Below, in pieces: positions 9,173 through 18,098 of a stretch of DNA of 64,000 nucleotides. The notes under the pieces are model-generated. The model worked only from the letters and a program-made list of their open reading frames with translations, did not search any database and was not told the DNA's origin. Location: assembly GCF_003353065.1 (NCBI RefSeq), contig NZ_CP027806.1:1942501-2006500 (forward strand). Reading direction: 5' to 3'. The position numbers and the translations under genes were made by a program. The first letter of the stretch is position 1, and each line of letters opens with the position of its first letter. The stretch is from Cyclonatronum proteinivorum. GTDB taxonomy: Bacteria; Bacteroidota; Rhodothermia; Balneolales; Cyclonatronaceae.

Positions 9173-10114
9173 ATGGAGCCAAAAAGAGAACCTGCAAACG
9201 GGTTCAACCCCTACATTATCCAGGTAAAAAAGCCCTGGTTTGAGCGAAACGGCTTTCCCGACTGGCTCGTCGCCTTTGCCTGGATTTTTATTGCGTTTCT
9301 GATTTTTCAGCTTGTAGGCGGACTCTTTGCCTTCGCCGGGATTCTACTCACCGAAGGGGTTGACTCGTTCACGATGGAGTCATTGGGAGAGAATATGGCG
9401 CTGCTCATTATCGGAAATTCGGCCGGGCAGATCGTAGGTTTGTTGCTCGCAACCCTGCTCGTTGCCCGCCTTTCTTTTTCCAAATCAAAGTATCGCGAAG
9501 CCATGCGGTTCAAAATGCCGCAAAACGCAAGCCTCACATTTCTGGTCGCTACACTGCTGATACTGGTCATTCAGCCGCTCATTTTATTTATGGGGTGGAT
9601 GAATCAGCTTATACCGATGCCGGAATTTATCATGGAGATGGAACAGGCGCAGGTGCAAATGCTGGAAAGCCTGCTTGTAGGTTCTTTTGCGCTATGGTTT
9701 CTGGTTGCCAACATTGGCGTCGTGCCGGCTATTTGTGAAGAAGTGATGTTTCGCTCCTATCTTCACCGGCTGTTTGAAAACGCCTACGGCATTATAGCCG
9801 CGATTTTCATAACCGGGTTGATTTTCGGACTCTTCCACCTGCGGCTCACGCAGCTCATTCCGCTTACTTTTATCGGCATGGTGCTGGGCTGGATTACGGT
9901 GAAAAGCGGCTCTGTGTATCCGGCTATGCTCATGCACTTTTTTCACAACTCGGGTACGGTCGCATTTGTGCACAGCAATCCGGATATGCTTGAAATGGCC
10001 GAATCAGCCATGATGCCTCCGCTTTGGCTTGTTGCCTCAAGTTTGATTCTTACCGTTTATTTGATTTACTTGTATAGCAAAAGGTCTGAAATATCCCTCA
10101 CCAAAACGGAGTAA
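9173..10114 (+). CDS. CPBP family intramembrane metalloprotease
   Basis: A 313-residue polytopic protein of the CAAX-protease and bacteriocin-processing (ABI) family. The three catalytic motifs are present in order: EEVMFRSYLHR (EExxxR), FGLFHLRL (FxxxH), and HFFHNS near residue 262 (HxxxN-like). About eight hydrophobic helices are visible, including one after the last motif. These proteins cleave within the membrane; substrates in Bacteroidota are largely unknown. The ATG begins on the base after the previous stop. Nothing nearby suggests a bacteriocin, so the role is open. Confidence 0.85.
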   Translation: MEPKREPANGFNPYIIQVKKPWFERNGFPDWLVAFAWIFIAFLIFQLVGGLFAFAGILLTEGVDSFTMESLGENMALLIIGNSAGQIVGLLLATLLVARLSFSKSKYREAMRFKMPQNASLTFLVATLLILVIQPLILFMGWMNQLIPMPEFIMEMEQAQVQMLESLLVGSFALWFLVANIGVVPAICEEVMFRSYLHRLFENAYGIIAAIFITGLIFGLFHLRLTQLIPLTFIGMVLGWITVKSGSVYPAMLMHFFHNSGTVAFVHSNPDMLEMAESAMMPPLWLVASSLILTVYLIYLYSKRSEISLTKTE

Positions 10115-10117
10115 ATT

Positions 10118-10399
10118 ATGTTTGGAAACGACCCCAAAGCCCCGGCCATTAAGGACTGGACCTGTGTGTACCAAACCAATATGGAGTTCGAAGCCGATAT
10201 GATGCGTAATTTCCTCAGCGACCGGGGATTCGACGCACAGCTGCTGTCTAAAAAAGATTCCGCCTATTCGGTAAATCATTCGCAGCTTTCGCTGCTCTAC
10301 GTTTATGTGCCCAACGATAAAGTCGATGACGCGCGCGCGGCCATCAAAGAATACGAAGACGGGGAGCTTCTTGATGATTTTCCCGGCAACGAAGAGTAG
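10118..10399 (+). CDS. DUF2007-like putative signal-transducing protein
   Basis: A 93-residue soluble protein. The core (DWTCVYQTNMEFEADMMR, then GFDAQLLSKKDSAY and LYVYVPNDKVDDARAAIKE) matches the DUF2007 pattern of a small GlnB-like alpha-beta fold, in which the opening strand is followed by a helix that reads as exploring a rapidly changing level. Function is not established. It starts four bases after the protease stop and is followed by cdsA after 57 bases, so it belongs to the same transcription unit. Confidence 0.65.
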   Translation: MFGNDPKAPAIKDWTCVYQTNMEFEADMMRNFLSDRGFDAQLLSKKDSAYSVNHSQLSLLYVYVPNDKVDDARAAIKEYEDGELLDDFPGNEE

Positions 10400-10456
10400 C
10401 CTGCGCTGAAGCACATCATATAAACTAAACCTAATATTTGTGAAACTGGGGGGATA

Positions 10457-11278
10457 ATGTCTGAGCTTCAGAAAAGGATACTGCTTGCAGTAATTGCAGC
10501 GCCCTTGTTTATGGGCGTGGTCTGGATGGGGGGATGGTCCTTCAAAATCATGATGTTAGCCGTTGTATTCATCATACAGTGGGAAATGGCGGCTATGTTC
10601 AACGAAGGGGGAACACGCCCGAGCCGGCCTTTTATGTACACCATTGGCTTCTGGGTGATGATGCTCCCGCACATCCCTTTCCCCTACCTTTGGGGGCTTG
10701 CCCTTTTCCTGCTGCTGATTGCTTCTGAAATTATTCGCGGAGCCGACCGCTCCTACAGTTCACTGGTGCACACCATCTTTTGCGGACTTTATGCACCGAT
10801 TGGCATTCTCACTTTGCTGCTGCTGCGTGAGCAAATCTTCCCGGATGACCTGTTTGCAGGCTTCGTGCTCACAGCTTCTGTGCTTATGATGGTTTGGGGT
10901 AATGACGTTTTCGCTTATTTCGCCGGTAAAAACTTCGGCAAAAACCTGCTTGCACCCAAAATAAGTCCCAAAAAAACCTGGGAAGGTTTTGCGGGAGGCT
11001 TCGCAGGTGCACTTGCCGGTCTTGTGATTGTTATGATGCTTGCGCGGCCTGAAGCCATCAGTCTGCTGCTCCTGCTGCCTGCCGTAATTCTCGTTTCCGT
11101 TTTTGGTCCTGTTGGAGATCTGGCAGCAAGCAAACTCAAGAGAATGTATGATACCAAAGACTCTTCCAACATTTTGCCAGGTCATGGGGGATTTTTTGAC
11201 CGCTTCGACGCGTTACTGCTTGCAGCGCCTGCCGTATATCTTTACCTGGAAGTACTTCGTATTTCCGGCATAATCTGA
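10457..11278 (+). CDS. cdsA: Phosphatidate cytidylyltransferase
   Basis: Makes CDP-diacylglycerol from phosphatidate and CTP, the branch point for all phospholipids, in the inner membrane. At 273 residues it has about seven hydrophobic helices. The diagnostic region is present: NDVFAYFAGKNFGK, SPKKTWEGFAGG, FGPVGDLAASKLKR and the C-terminal signature DSSNILPGHGGFFDRFD. It follows the small DUF2007 gene and sits in a run that also holds accA, so membrane lipid synthesis genes are grouped here. Confidence 0.96.
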   Translation: MSELQKRILLAVIAAPLFMGVVWMGGWSFKIMMLAVVFIIQWEMAAMFNEGGTRPSRPFMYTIGFWVMMLPHIPFPYLWGLALFLLLIASEIIRGADRSYSSLVHTIFCGLYAPIGILTLLLLREQIFPDDLFAGFVLTASVLMMVWGNDVFAYFAGKNFGKNLLAPKISPKKTWEGFAGGFAGALAGLVIVMMLARPEAISLLLLLPAVILVSVFGPVGDLAASKLKRMYDTKDSSNILPGHGGFFDRFDALLLAAPAVYLYLEVLRISGII

Positions 11279-11295
11279 CAACTGGTTTTTTATCC

Positions 11296-12198
11296 ATGCA
11301 TATTTCTATCACCGGGGGAACCGGACTTGTAGGATCATCGCTTGTAGCTTTATTGCTTGCTGAAGGGCACGAGGTAACCATTTTGACCCGAAACCCCGGC
11401 AAGCACAGCAAAAACATTAATCACCAGAAAGCACACCTTGCTTCGTATGACAACCTCGCGTCTGTGGTTGAAAAATCAGACGCCATCATCAATCTTGCCG
11501 GTCACAACCTTTTTGATCAGCGCTGGAATGAGGTCATCAAATCCAAAATCCTGAAAAGCCGCGTTAAAACGACCCGTGCGGTCGTTGATGCCATTGGAGA
11601 AGCACAGAACAAACCCAAGGTACTGGTCTCGGCCTCTGCGGTTGGCTACTACGGCTCGCGCGGCGACACCGTACTTGACGAAGACAGTCCGGCTGGGGAT
11701 GATTTTCTCGCCCGCGTATGTTTGCAGTGGGAAGAAGAAGCTGATGAAGTCCGTAAATTCGGGGTTCGTCTCGTTATGCCCCGAATCGGAATTGTGCTCG
11801 ACAAGGGCGGGGGCGCACTTGAAAAAATGATTACGCCCTTTTCCATGTATGTGGGCGGTCCCCTTGGCAACGGTAGTCAGTACTTCCCCTGGATTCACAC
11901 CGAAGATGTCAGCCGCGCACTGCTTTTTGCCATTCAGGAAGATCAGCTGCACGGCGCCTTCAACCTTTCGGCGCCGCACCCGCTGACCATGAAAGATTTT
12001 GCGCAGCAACTCGGCGAAGTCATGGGGCGGCCTTCCTTCTTTGCTGTGCCCGAGTTCGCCCTGCGCCTCGTTGTGGGCGAAGCCGCTGAAGCCCTTGTCG
12101 CAAGTCAGCGAACCGTACCCCGAAAGCTTGAAAAAGCCGGCTTCACCTTCAGCTATCCAACCCTGCTGAAAGCCCTTCAAAACTTATTCGAAGACTGA
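11296..12198 (+). CDS. TIGR01777 family NAD-dependent epimerase-like protein (YfcH type)
   Basis: An extended short-chain dehydrogenase fold of 300 residues. The nucleotide-binding loop is near the N-terminus (ISITGGTGLVGSSLVALLL), followed by INLAGHNLFDQRWNE, SRVKTTRAVVDAI, SASAVGYYGSRGD and the family-specific C-terminal region from GSQYFPWIHTEDV to FNLSAPHPLTMKDF and the QRTVPRKLEKAGF ending. The substrate of this family is unknown; the YYG triplet stands where classical members have YxxxK. It is the last gene of the accA run and is followed by a repeat and a strong terminator hairpin. Confidence 0.85.
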   Translation: MHISITGGTGLVGSSLVALLLAEGHEVTILTRNPGKHSKNINHQKAHLASYDNLASVVEKSDAIINLAGHNLFDQRWNEVIKSKILKSRVKTTRAVVDAIGEAQNKPKVLVSASAVGYYGSRGDTVLDEDSPAGDDFLARVCLQWEEEADEVRKFGVRLVMPRIGIVLDKGGGALEKMITPFSMYVGGPLGNGSQYFPWIHTEDVSRALLFAIQEDQLHGAFNLSAPHPLTMKDFAQQLGEVMGRPSFFAVPEFALRLVVGEAAEALVASQRTVPRKLEKAGFTFSYPTLLKALQNLFED

Positions 12199-12243
12199 TC
12201 CTGCCACAAACAATCTCGCGCGGAACCGGCCTGTCAGCGGGTT

Positions 12244-12338
12244 CGTGCTTTTTTATTTTTGGGGAAAATTCCGGGAACAGCACTGTTTTTCGTGTTAAAA
12301 CTGGTCTCCCAAACCTAAGAGGAATCCCTTGCTTTTTT
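12244..12338 (+). repeat. Interspersed 3'-end repeat, copy A
   Basis: First of three diverged copies of a roughly 90-95 base element in this window; the others are at 47904-48000 and 59204-59300. Shared blocks in order are a T-rich start (CTTTTTTATTTTTGGGG), GAACA-CAC, TTTCGTG, then CCCAAACCTAAGA and GAATCCCTTGC. This copy lies 46 bases after the stop of the epimerase gene and points the same way. No reading frame is apparent. Confidence 0.75.
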
Positions 12339-12358
12339 TGTCCGGGGCATTAACAAAC

Positions 12359-12399
12359 AAAAGGGCATTCAACGAATCACATACGTTGAATGCCCTTTT
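12359..12399. terminator. Strong bidirectional terminator hairpin
   Basis: Perfect 16-base arms (AAAAGGGCATTCAACG and its complement at 12384-12399) enclose a nine-base loop, with T-runs after the stem on both strands. It lies between the converging epimerase and lipoprotein genes and can end transcription from both sides. Confidence 0.9.
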
Positions 12400-12427
12400 G
12401 TTTTAGGCAGTAAACCGGGCGGCTTTT

Positions 12428-15148
12428 TTAATTCCGTATGGCCCAGCTGCTGACGCCGTTGCTTGTGCCTGCGATGATATTTGTGAGGCCGTCGGAGCCA
12501 AGCCGTGTTGTGATCGGTAATCGCACGCTTGTAGCGGGTAGCCCTTGATACGCGTTGCCGTTTTCAATCGTCCAGGCAAACATCCGCCCGAATTGCGCGG
12601 TAACCAGAATCTCAGGCCTGCCGTCGCGGTTGAGGTCGTCAATAATGATGGGACTGTTCGTATCCACCGGACGCCCAATGGAGCGCGTAAAGCGCAGCCT
12701 GCCCTCGAGATCATACAGAAAAACGGAGCTGCCGCTTTGTACAGCTATAAGGCGCGTTAGCTCGGTTTGCGGCTGCGATGAATCACGATTGTTGTTTTCG
12801 TTTGCTTCTTCCTCGTCATCCTGTACAAACACAGGGACGCGCAGGTTCTGAATGGTGCTTACGCTTACGTCACCCGAACTTACTTCCACAGCCCTTATCC
12901 GGTACAGGGCGTCACCCGGCAAATCGCTGTCTTCGGCTGAAGCGCTGACTTCCGGCAGGAAGGATTCATCTTTCGAAATGGCGTATAAACGTCCGTTTTG
13001 TCCGCCGGTGTACAGACGGTTTTGGTGCACAACGGGAGCGCCATAGAGCGGGGCGTCTGCAAAAACAGGAAAGCCCGTGCGGCTTGAGCCATCTGTATTC
13101 CACGCAAAAACGGCGTTACCAGCCTGCGCAATCAGGCTCAGACGACCGTCGAAATCGGTGAAAACAGCTTTGTGTGTTATGGCCGTGTTCACGGTTTGCG
13201 GCCACCCGGAAATGTTGGTACCCCGCCCTCCCAAAACATGCAGGCGACGGTCGCGCGTGGCAACGATCGCTTCAGGCAGTCCGCTGCGGCTGATATCTTT
13301 GACAAGAAGCGGACTCGTAATTTCTTCATCAAGTTCAAACGGGAAATTCGGGAGAAGCTGCCCGCGGTTGTTCCAGCCGTAAATCTTATTGCCCGCAGCA
13401 ATGAGCACGGCTGTTTGGTTATTGGCATACCAATCGAATAAAACCGGAGAACCAATCGGGCGGTCTTCATTGGTTGAGGCCGTGAAGATTTCCGTACCAT
13501 CGGCAGCAAGGGCTATAACCCGGTTGGCTGAAGTCGCAAAAACAATATCATTGCGGCTGTTTTGCTGCAGGTTTCCAACCGCTGGCGGTCCGGTTAGCTC
13601 GCCGCGGCTGACAGGGAAAAACCAGCGGTCAACAAAGGGCAGCGATTGCCGCTCAATTTGGTCAAGGCGGGTCTGAAGTTCAAGTACATCGCGGTTTTGG
13701 CGCACGGAAACGCCAAGAATATCGAAAAAGCCAAGATAAGCCAGGGCTACCGAACCCGGATCGGTATACGGCTCAATGAAGGAGCGGAAGCTGCTGTTAT
13801 CCGCATAAAAGAACGCGCTCAGCCGCTCAGGGTGTGCGCGACGCCGGCTGAGGTAATCATCATCAAAAAATAAAACCCGCCGCCGGTTGATGTCAGTTGA
13901 GATCCGCTGTATAAGCCCGGTGCGGGGTGCGAGTACAACAACATCCCCCAAAATGCCAACCGTAAAGTTTTCGTAGGGTGTCAGCTCCCCACCCAAAATC
14001 TGTGCAAGGGTACGGCTTCTGAAGGCGTAAAAATTTCCGGAGCGAGTTCCAAGACCATCTTCAACCAGCCGGTCAAGCTGTGTGCGCAGGGTGCTGCGGT
14101 CACTGACAAGACGAAGCCAGGCGGATTCCTCCAGCGGAGAAAAGCCGAGGGTATAAAATCCGGCAAAAGCCGCCTGTGTGCCAAGTGTTGAGGATATTGC
14201 AGAAACAACTTGCTGACGCTCCTGCAGAAAGCGGTCGAGGTCGGTCTCATCTTGTTCTGCTGCCGTTTCACCCGCTCTACCGAGCCGCTCTGCCTGAAAC
14301 ATCCCAAAAACGGCAGCGTCCCGAGGAATGTAGCGATCCATACGCAGCGCAACCGGCGGCATGGACAGAAGCTGTGTGAGCGCTGCACGCGGCGTACTCA
14401 GGGGAATCCGTGAGGTCAGCTCCATGCTTTGGCGGCCCTCGCCCAGCTGTTCAACGCTGACTGCGGCGGGTTCGAGACCGGTAAAGCTGTCTTCGATTAT
14501 TGGGCGAAATATCGGAAGACCCAGCTGCATTATAAACTGATCTGCGCTCCGGTAATTCATAAACACCTTGCTGTTTTGGGCAGGAATGCCATCCTCCCCA
14601 AATGACATTTGCGCAGCCACACCCGTAAAGCTTTTTAAAGATTCCTCCAGGGCCCGGCTGTTGGGAGAAACGGCAAGTGCGTTGCCGATTTGCGTGAGAA
14701 ACCAAACCTGTCCGCTCTGCAAATAGAGCCGGTAAATCCGGTTGCCGTTAAAGCGGTAGCTGTTTTGTGTGAAAGGCCGGCTGAAATAAGCTGCAAAGGC
14801 GGATGCGGAAACCGGTTTTTGCAGCAACCATACAGGAGCAAGCGCATTAGAAGCGGCGGGGTTTACCACAAGCGCGTGCACAAAAACCGTCTCGGAGACA
14901 TTTGCCGGAATTTGTTCAATGGTCTCAAGCTGCGGCAGTGCGGTTTCACGCAAAAAAGCGGCGGCCTCACCTTCAAGAATCCGCTCCGGACTCATCCCTT
15001 CATCGAAAATGAACGCCATAACAGCCGTGTCGGGAATCGCTGTAGACCAGTGACCATCACCGGATCTGTTGCAGGAAGTCAGCACAAAAAGCAGGGATAC
15101 AAAAAGCAAAACAGACCTGAAAAGGGATGAAACCGGCATTTGATTCAT
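12428..15148 (-). CDS. Beta-propeller lipoprotein with DUF3352-like N-terminal half
   Basis: A secreted lipoprotein of 906 residues if begun at the ATG at 15146-15148; that start gives a clean signal (RSVLLFVSLLFVLTSC) ending in a lipobox, whereas the frame open to 15295 adds 49 unlikely residues. The first half (IPDTAVMAFIFDEG onward) resembles DUF3352 proteins, with long stretches alternating strands and helices. From about residue 580 a repeated pattern appears (NRVIALAADGTEIF, NKIYGWNNRGQLLPNFPF, RRLHVLGGRG, NAVFAWNTDGSSRTGFPVF, NGRLYAISKD), typical of PQQ or FG-GAP beta-propeller blades. A linker rich in Glu and Asn (DDEEEANENNNRDS) splits the last blades. The role is unknown; surface or periplasmic binding is plausible. 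It is divergent from the BatA-like gene. Confidence 0.75.
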   Translation of the reverse strand: MNQMPVSSLFRSVLLFVSLLFVLTSCNRSGDGHWSTAIPDTAVMAFIFDEGMSPERILEGEAAAFLRETALPQLETIEQIPANVSETVFVHALVVNPAASNALAPVWLLQKPVSASAFAAYFSRPFTQNSYRFNGNRIYRLYLQSGQVWFLTQIGNALAVSPNSRALEESLKSFTGVAAQMSFGEDGIPAQNSKVFMNYRSADQFIMQLGLPIFRPIIEDSFTGLEPAAVSVEQLGEGRQSMELTSRIPLSTPRAALTQLLSMPPVALRMDRYIPRDAAVFGMFQAERLGRAGETAAEQDETDLDRFLQERQQVVSAISSTLGTQAAFAGFYTLGFSPLEESAWLRLVSDRSTLRTQLDRLVEDGLGTRSGNFYAFRSRTLAQILGGELTPYENFTVGILGDVVVLAPRTGLIQRISTDINRRRVLFFDDDYLSRRRAHPERLSAFFYADNSSFRSFIEPYTDPGSVALAYLGFFDILGVSVRQNRDVLELQTRLDQIERQSLPFVDRWFFPVSRGELTGPPAVGNLQQNSRNDIVFATSANRVIALAADGTEIFTASTNEDRPIGSPVLFDWYANNQTAVLIAAGNKIYGWNNRGQLLPNFPFELDEEITSPLLVKDISRSGLPEAIVATRDRRLHVLGGRGTNISGWPQTVNTAITHKAVFTDFDGRLSLIAQAGNAVFAWNTDGSSRTGFPVFADAPLYGAPVVHQNRLYTGGQNGRLYAISKDESFLPEVSASAEDSDLPGDALYRIRAVEVSSGDVSVSTIQNLRVPVFVQDDEEEANENNNRDSSQPQTELTRLIAVQSGSSVFLYDLEGRLRFTRSIGRPVDTNSPIIIDDLNRDGRPEILVTAQFGRMFAWTIENGNAYQGLPATSVRLPITTRLGSDGLTNIIAGTSNGVSSWAIRN

Positions 15149-15331
15149 TTTGTTAAACTGTTGTGATAAACCTGATAATATAGCGGATGAAGTTTTGCTG
15201 TGATTTGTTTTTAGTATCTTCAAAACGTGATTTCGTTCGTTGTAATGAATTTTCAGGCAGTCGCCCGACATCCCTTTCGGGGTTTTCCGGTTCACTAATT
15301 AGAATAGCTGCCTAAATTAATATTTTTCTGC

Positions 15332-17458
15332 ATGAGTTTTCTCACCCCGCTTTATTTACTTGGTATTCTGGCTGTGGCCATCCCAATAATCCTGCACCTG
15401 ATTAACTTCAGGAAGCCGCAAAAGCAGGTTTTTTCAACCCTTGTTTTTTTTAAAAGGCTACAGAAAACATCGGTGAGGCAGCTCAAACTTAAGAAACGCA
15501 TTTTATTAGCCATTCGCATAGCGGCCATAATCTTACTTGCGGCAGCACTTGCACGCCCCATGCTTTCACCGGGCTCGCTTCTTACGTTCAGCAGCGGATC
15601 AGTCCTCTATATGATCTTGCTGGAAAACGGTCCCGGCATGACACAAATCGATGAGCGCGGGCCGCTTATGGAAACTGCCAGAAACGCAGCGGTAAGCCTC
15701 ACAGAAGCCGCTTCCTCCGACGACCGCTTCCTCATCTACAACACGCACGGCGAGCTTTTGATGGCCGAAGAGATGAATCCTGGGCAAGCAAGGCGTTTGC
15801 TTGAGCAGCTTGAGCCGGTTAATGCGGGCAACTTTACCCGTGAACGGACTGAGCAGCTCGTCCGGCGCGCGGGTATCACTGATCAGGAAAACCGTACGGC
15901 TTATTTTATCGGAAGGGGCTCTGACAATCTTGCCGCGCAGCTTGATAACCTTAGCCTTGACCCGCAGTTCAATCTCAACCTGATGCCTTTCACGTCTATA
16001 CTGATGGGCGAAGAACCCGCGGCCAATGTTGGTATCACAGATATCAGCAGCCGCAGTCAGATAGCAGCGGGCGGACGTCCCCTTACCATTGATGTAGAAG
16101 TGACCAACTACAGCGAGCGGCCGGTCCTCAACTATTTCCTCTCTCTTGAAAGCCGCGGCGAGATTGCGGGTCAGTATCAGATCAACCTTGATCCCATGCA
16201 GAGCGGGGTCTGGTCTTTCGAAGTGATTCCGCCGGATTCCGGCGCCTTTACCGGTCGTGCTGTGCTGGAAGGCGACCCGATCAGCTTCGACAATGTTCGC
16301 TATTTTGCTTTCGAGTTGCCCGAAACGAGATCTATTCTGATTGTAAACGAGTCGCGACCGGGTACCCGAATGGTTTCCTGGCTCAAGCCCGTCTTTGAAG
16401 CCGCACAACGCACCGCCGGCAGGGTAGAAGTAGCGCGTATCACCTGGGATGACTTCACAACCGCCATACAGGACGGTGCAGATGCCGTAATTCTGGAAGG
16501 CGTGTCGGATATTCCCGAATTCAGCTGGCCTGACCTACTCACCTTCGTACAGCAGGGCGGGGGGCTTGTGATCTTTCCGGGTGAAGCGGGTAGTCCGGAC
16601 CGCATAAACCGATTTCTGGAGCGGGTCAATGCCGGACGCTTCACCGGTATCCTTGGCGACCCCGGACGTTTCTCGAGCGTCGCACAGGTAGGCATGATCG
16701 TGCGCGGACACCCGGTGCTCGATGATATATTTGACATTACCGACGATGAAGATGTCAGAATTGATCTGCCTGATATTTTCCATTACTGGCGCTATTCCGT
16801 CAGTGGCGGAAGTGCAGCGCAGCAAATTCTAAGAACAAGCCTCGGTGATCCGCTACTGGTACAGCACAACCTGGGTGAAGGGCGCCTGTTTGTATCTGCC
16901 GTAAACACAAGCCCGGAATGGTCCGCATTTTCCGTAAACCCGCTGTTCGCTCCGTTGTTTTACCGTCTCGGCCTGTACGCTGCCTCAGGGGAGAGCGGGG
17001 GGCTGAACACCTTCTCACTCGGCAATACTTTTGAATGGCTTGCCGGAAATGAATTTAATCAGGCAACCATCCGTTTAGGAGATCAGGTTCTTGTACCGGA
17101 AATCAGTACGCAGGGACGCGGCGTTCGGCTCATGTCAGATACAGAAAGCTGGCAGCCGGGCATTGCCCGTATTGAAGCACGTGATGATACGCTTAAGGTG
17201 GCCGTAAACCAGCAAACAACAGAATCTGATTTGCGGACGTTAAGCCCGCAGGCCATTGATGAGTTGTTTTCTCAGCACTTTCCGAATGTCAGGGTTACCG
17301 CTTTGCAGGCTGATCAGACAAATCTTGCCGGGCAGATTGGCACAGCCCGTACAGGGCGGGAAATATGGAATTGGTTTGTTTTAATTGGAATTATTTTGTT
17401 ACTATCAGAGAGTATCGTTACCAAAAAGTTTTCGGGAGATTCAACTGATGCCGTTTAG
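15332..17458 (+). CDS. BatA N-terminal domain membrane protein
   Basis: The first 80 residues are the BatA-type N-terminal module: MSFLTPLYLLGILAVAIPII, a juxtamembrane HLINFRKPQKQVFSTLVF, then a second helix (ILLAIRIAAIILLAAALARP). The following region looks like a von Willebrand A fold with a degraded metal site (LYMILLENGPGM), then beta-rich stretches, a GATase-like fold (ILIVNESRPGTRMVSWLKP, DAVILEGVSDIPEFSWPDLL, GGGLVIFPGE), and a final helix (WNWFVLIGIILLLSESIV). Proteins of this build are common in Bacteroidota and are thought to act in envelope homeostasis, though their function is unproven. The next gene overlaps its 3' end by 11 bases. Confidence 0.8.
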   Translation: MSFLTPLYLLGILAVAIPIILHLINFRKPQKQVFSTLVFFKRLQKTSVRQLKLKKRILLAIRIAAIILLAAALARPMLSPGSLLTFSSGSVLYMILLENGPGMTQIDERGPLMETARNAAVSLTEAASSDDRFLIYNTHGELLMAEEMNPGQARRLLEQLEPVNAGNFTRERTEQLVRRAGITDQENRTAYFIGRGSDNLAAQLDNLSLDPQFNLNLMPFTSILMGEEPAANVGITDISSRSQIAAGGRPLTIDVEVTNYSERPVLNYFLSLESRGEIAGQYQINLDPMQSGVWSFEVIPPDSGAFTGRAVLEGDPISFDNVRYFAFELPETRSILIVNESRPGTRMVSWLKPVFEAAQRTAGRVEVARITWDDFTTAIQDGADAVILEGVSDIPEFSWPDLLTFVQQGGGLVIFPGEAGSPDRINRFLERVNAGRFTGILGDPGRFSSVAQVGMIVRGHPVLDDIFDITDDEDVRIDLPDIFHYWRYSVSGGSAAQQILRTSLGDPLLVQHNLGEGRLFVSAVNTSPEWSAFSVNPLFAPLFYRLGLYAASGESGGLNTFSLGNTFEWLAGNEFNQATIRLGDQVLVPEISTQGRGVRLMSDTESWQPGIARIEARDDTLKVAVNQQTTESDLRTLSPQAIDELFSQHFPNVRVTALQADQTNLAGQIGTARTGREIWNWFVLIGIILLLSESIVTKKFSGDSTDAV

Positions 17459-18053
17459 TGAATATTCAGGTCAGCTGTATTTTTTACTTACATCGGTACT
17501 GATTTTTTTCAGTATCGCTTCTTTTTTTCTGTCTGTCTTTACCCTCAGCAATGCCTGGCGCCTGAGAAACGTAAGGCTGAGCTGGAATACCGGCCGTTTT
17601 TTTGGCTTCCCCCTGTTTGCCTCCTTATTCATGTGCCTTTCCCTTGCGCTTGGCGGCATAGCATGGTATAACGGCATGAGCGCACATTACATGGTTGCGG
17701 GTTTGTACACCTTTCTCGCATTAAACTGGATGGTAGCAAGCTATTTCATGTCGCGCCGCTACATTACTGATCATGGAATCATGAAAAACATCAACGATCC
17801 CTCCCAAACGGTAGCCTGGCATGAAATACATGATTTTGCGGAAAACGAAGTGCAGGATGGCATGGCTTTTGTTTTTATATACAAGCGTACCTCCGAGTAT
17901 TTCGAGCTTGCACAGTTTAACCGGTTGGAAATAACCGTACCCCGCGAAACCGCTGAAAACCTGCGCAAAATCCTGAATCACAAATTGGGCCGCCGGTTCA
18001 GATACACCCTCACGGATGAAAGCATTCTCAATAAAATTAATAGTAAGCCTTAA
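17448..18053 (+). CDS. Small membrane protein with C-terminal cytosolic domain
   Basis: The start chosen is the ATG at 17448, which overlaps the preceding gene by 11 bases; an earlier in-frame start at 17385 lies deep inside that gene. The 201-residue product has three hydrophobic helices (LYFLLTSVLIFFSIASFFL, FGFPLFASLFMCLSLALGG, HYMVAGLYTFLALNWMVAS) followed by about 90 polar residues (RYITDHGIMKNI, VAWHEIHDF, ITVPRETAENLRKIL). That pattern of a short strand, an invariant-looking Trp and a terminal helix resembles bacterial PH-like (DUF5673) domains, but this is a guess. It is probably functionally tied to the BatA-like protein. Confidence 0.65.
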   Translation: MPFSEYSGQLYFLLTSVLIFFSIASFFLSVFTLSNAWRLRNVRLSWNTGRFFGFPLFASLFMCLSLALGGIAWYNGMSAHYMVAGLYTFLALNWMVASYFMSRRYITDHGIMKNINDPSQTVAWHEIHDFAENEVQDGMAFVFIYKRTSEYFELAQFNRLEITVPRETAENLRKILNHKLGRRFRYTLTDESILNKINSKP

Positions 18054-18098
18054 TCCATAAAGGGTTAAGAAACACCTTCATTCCTTACACCTACCTGT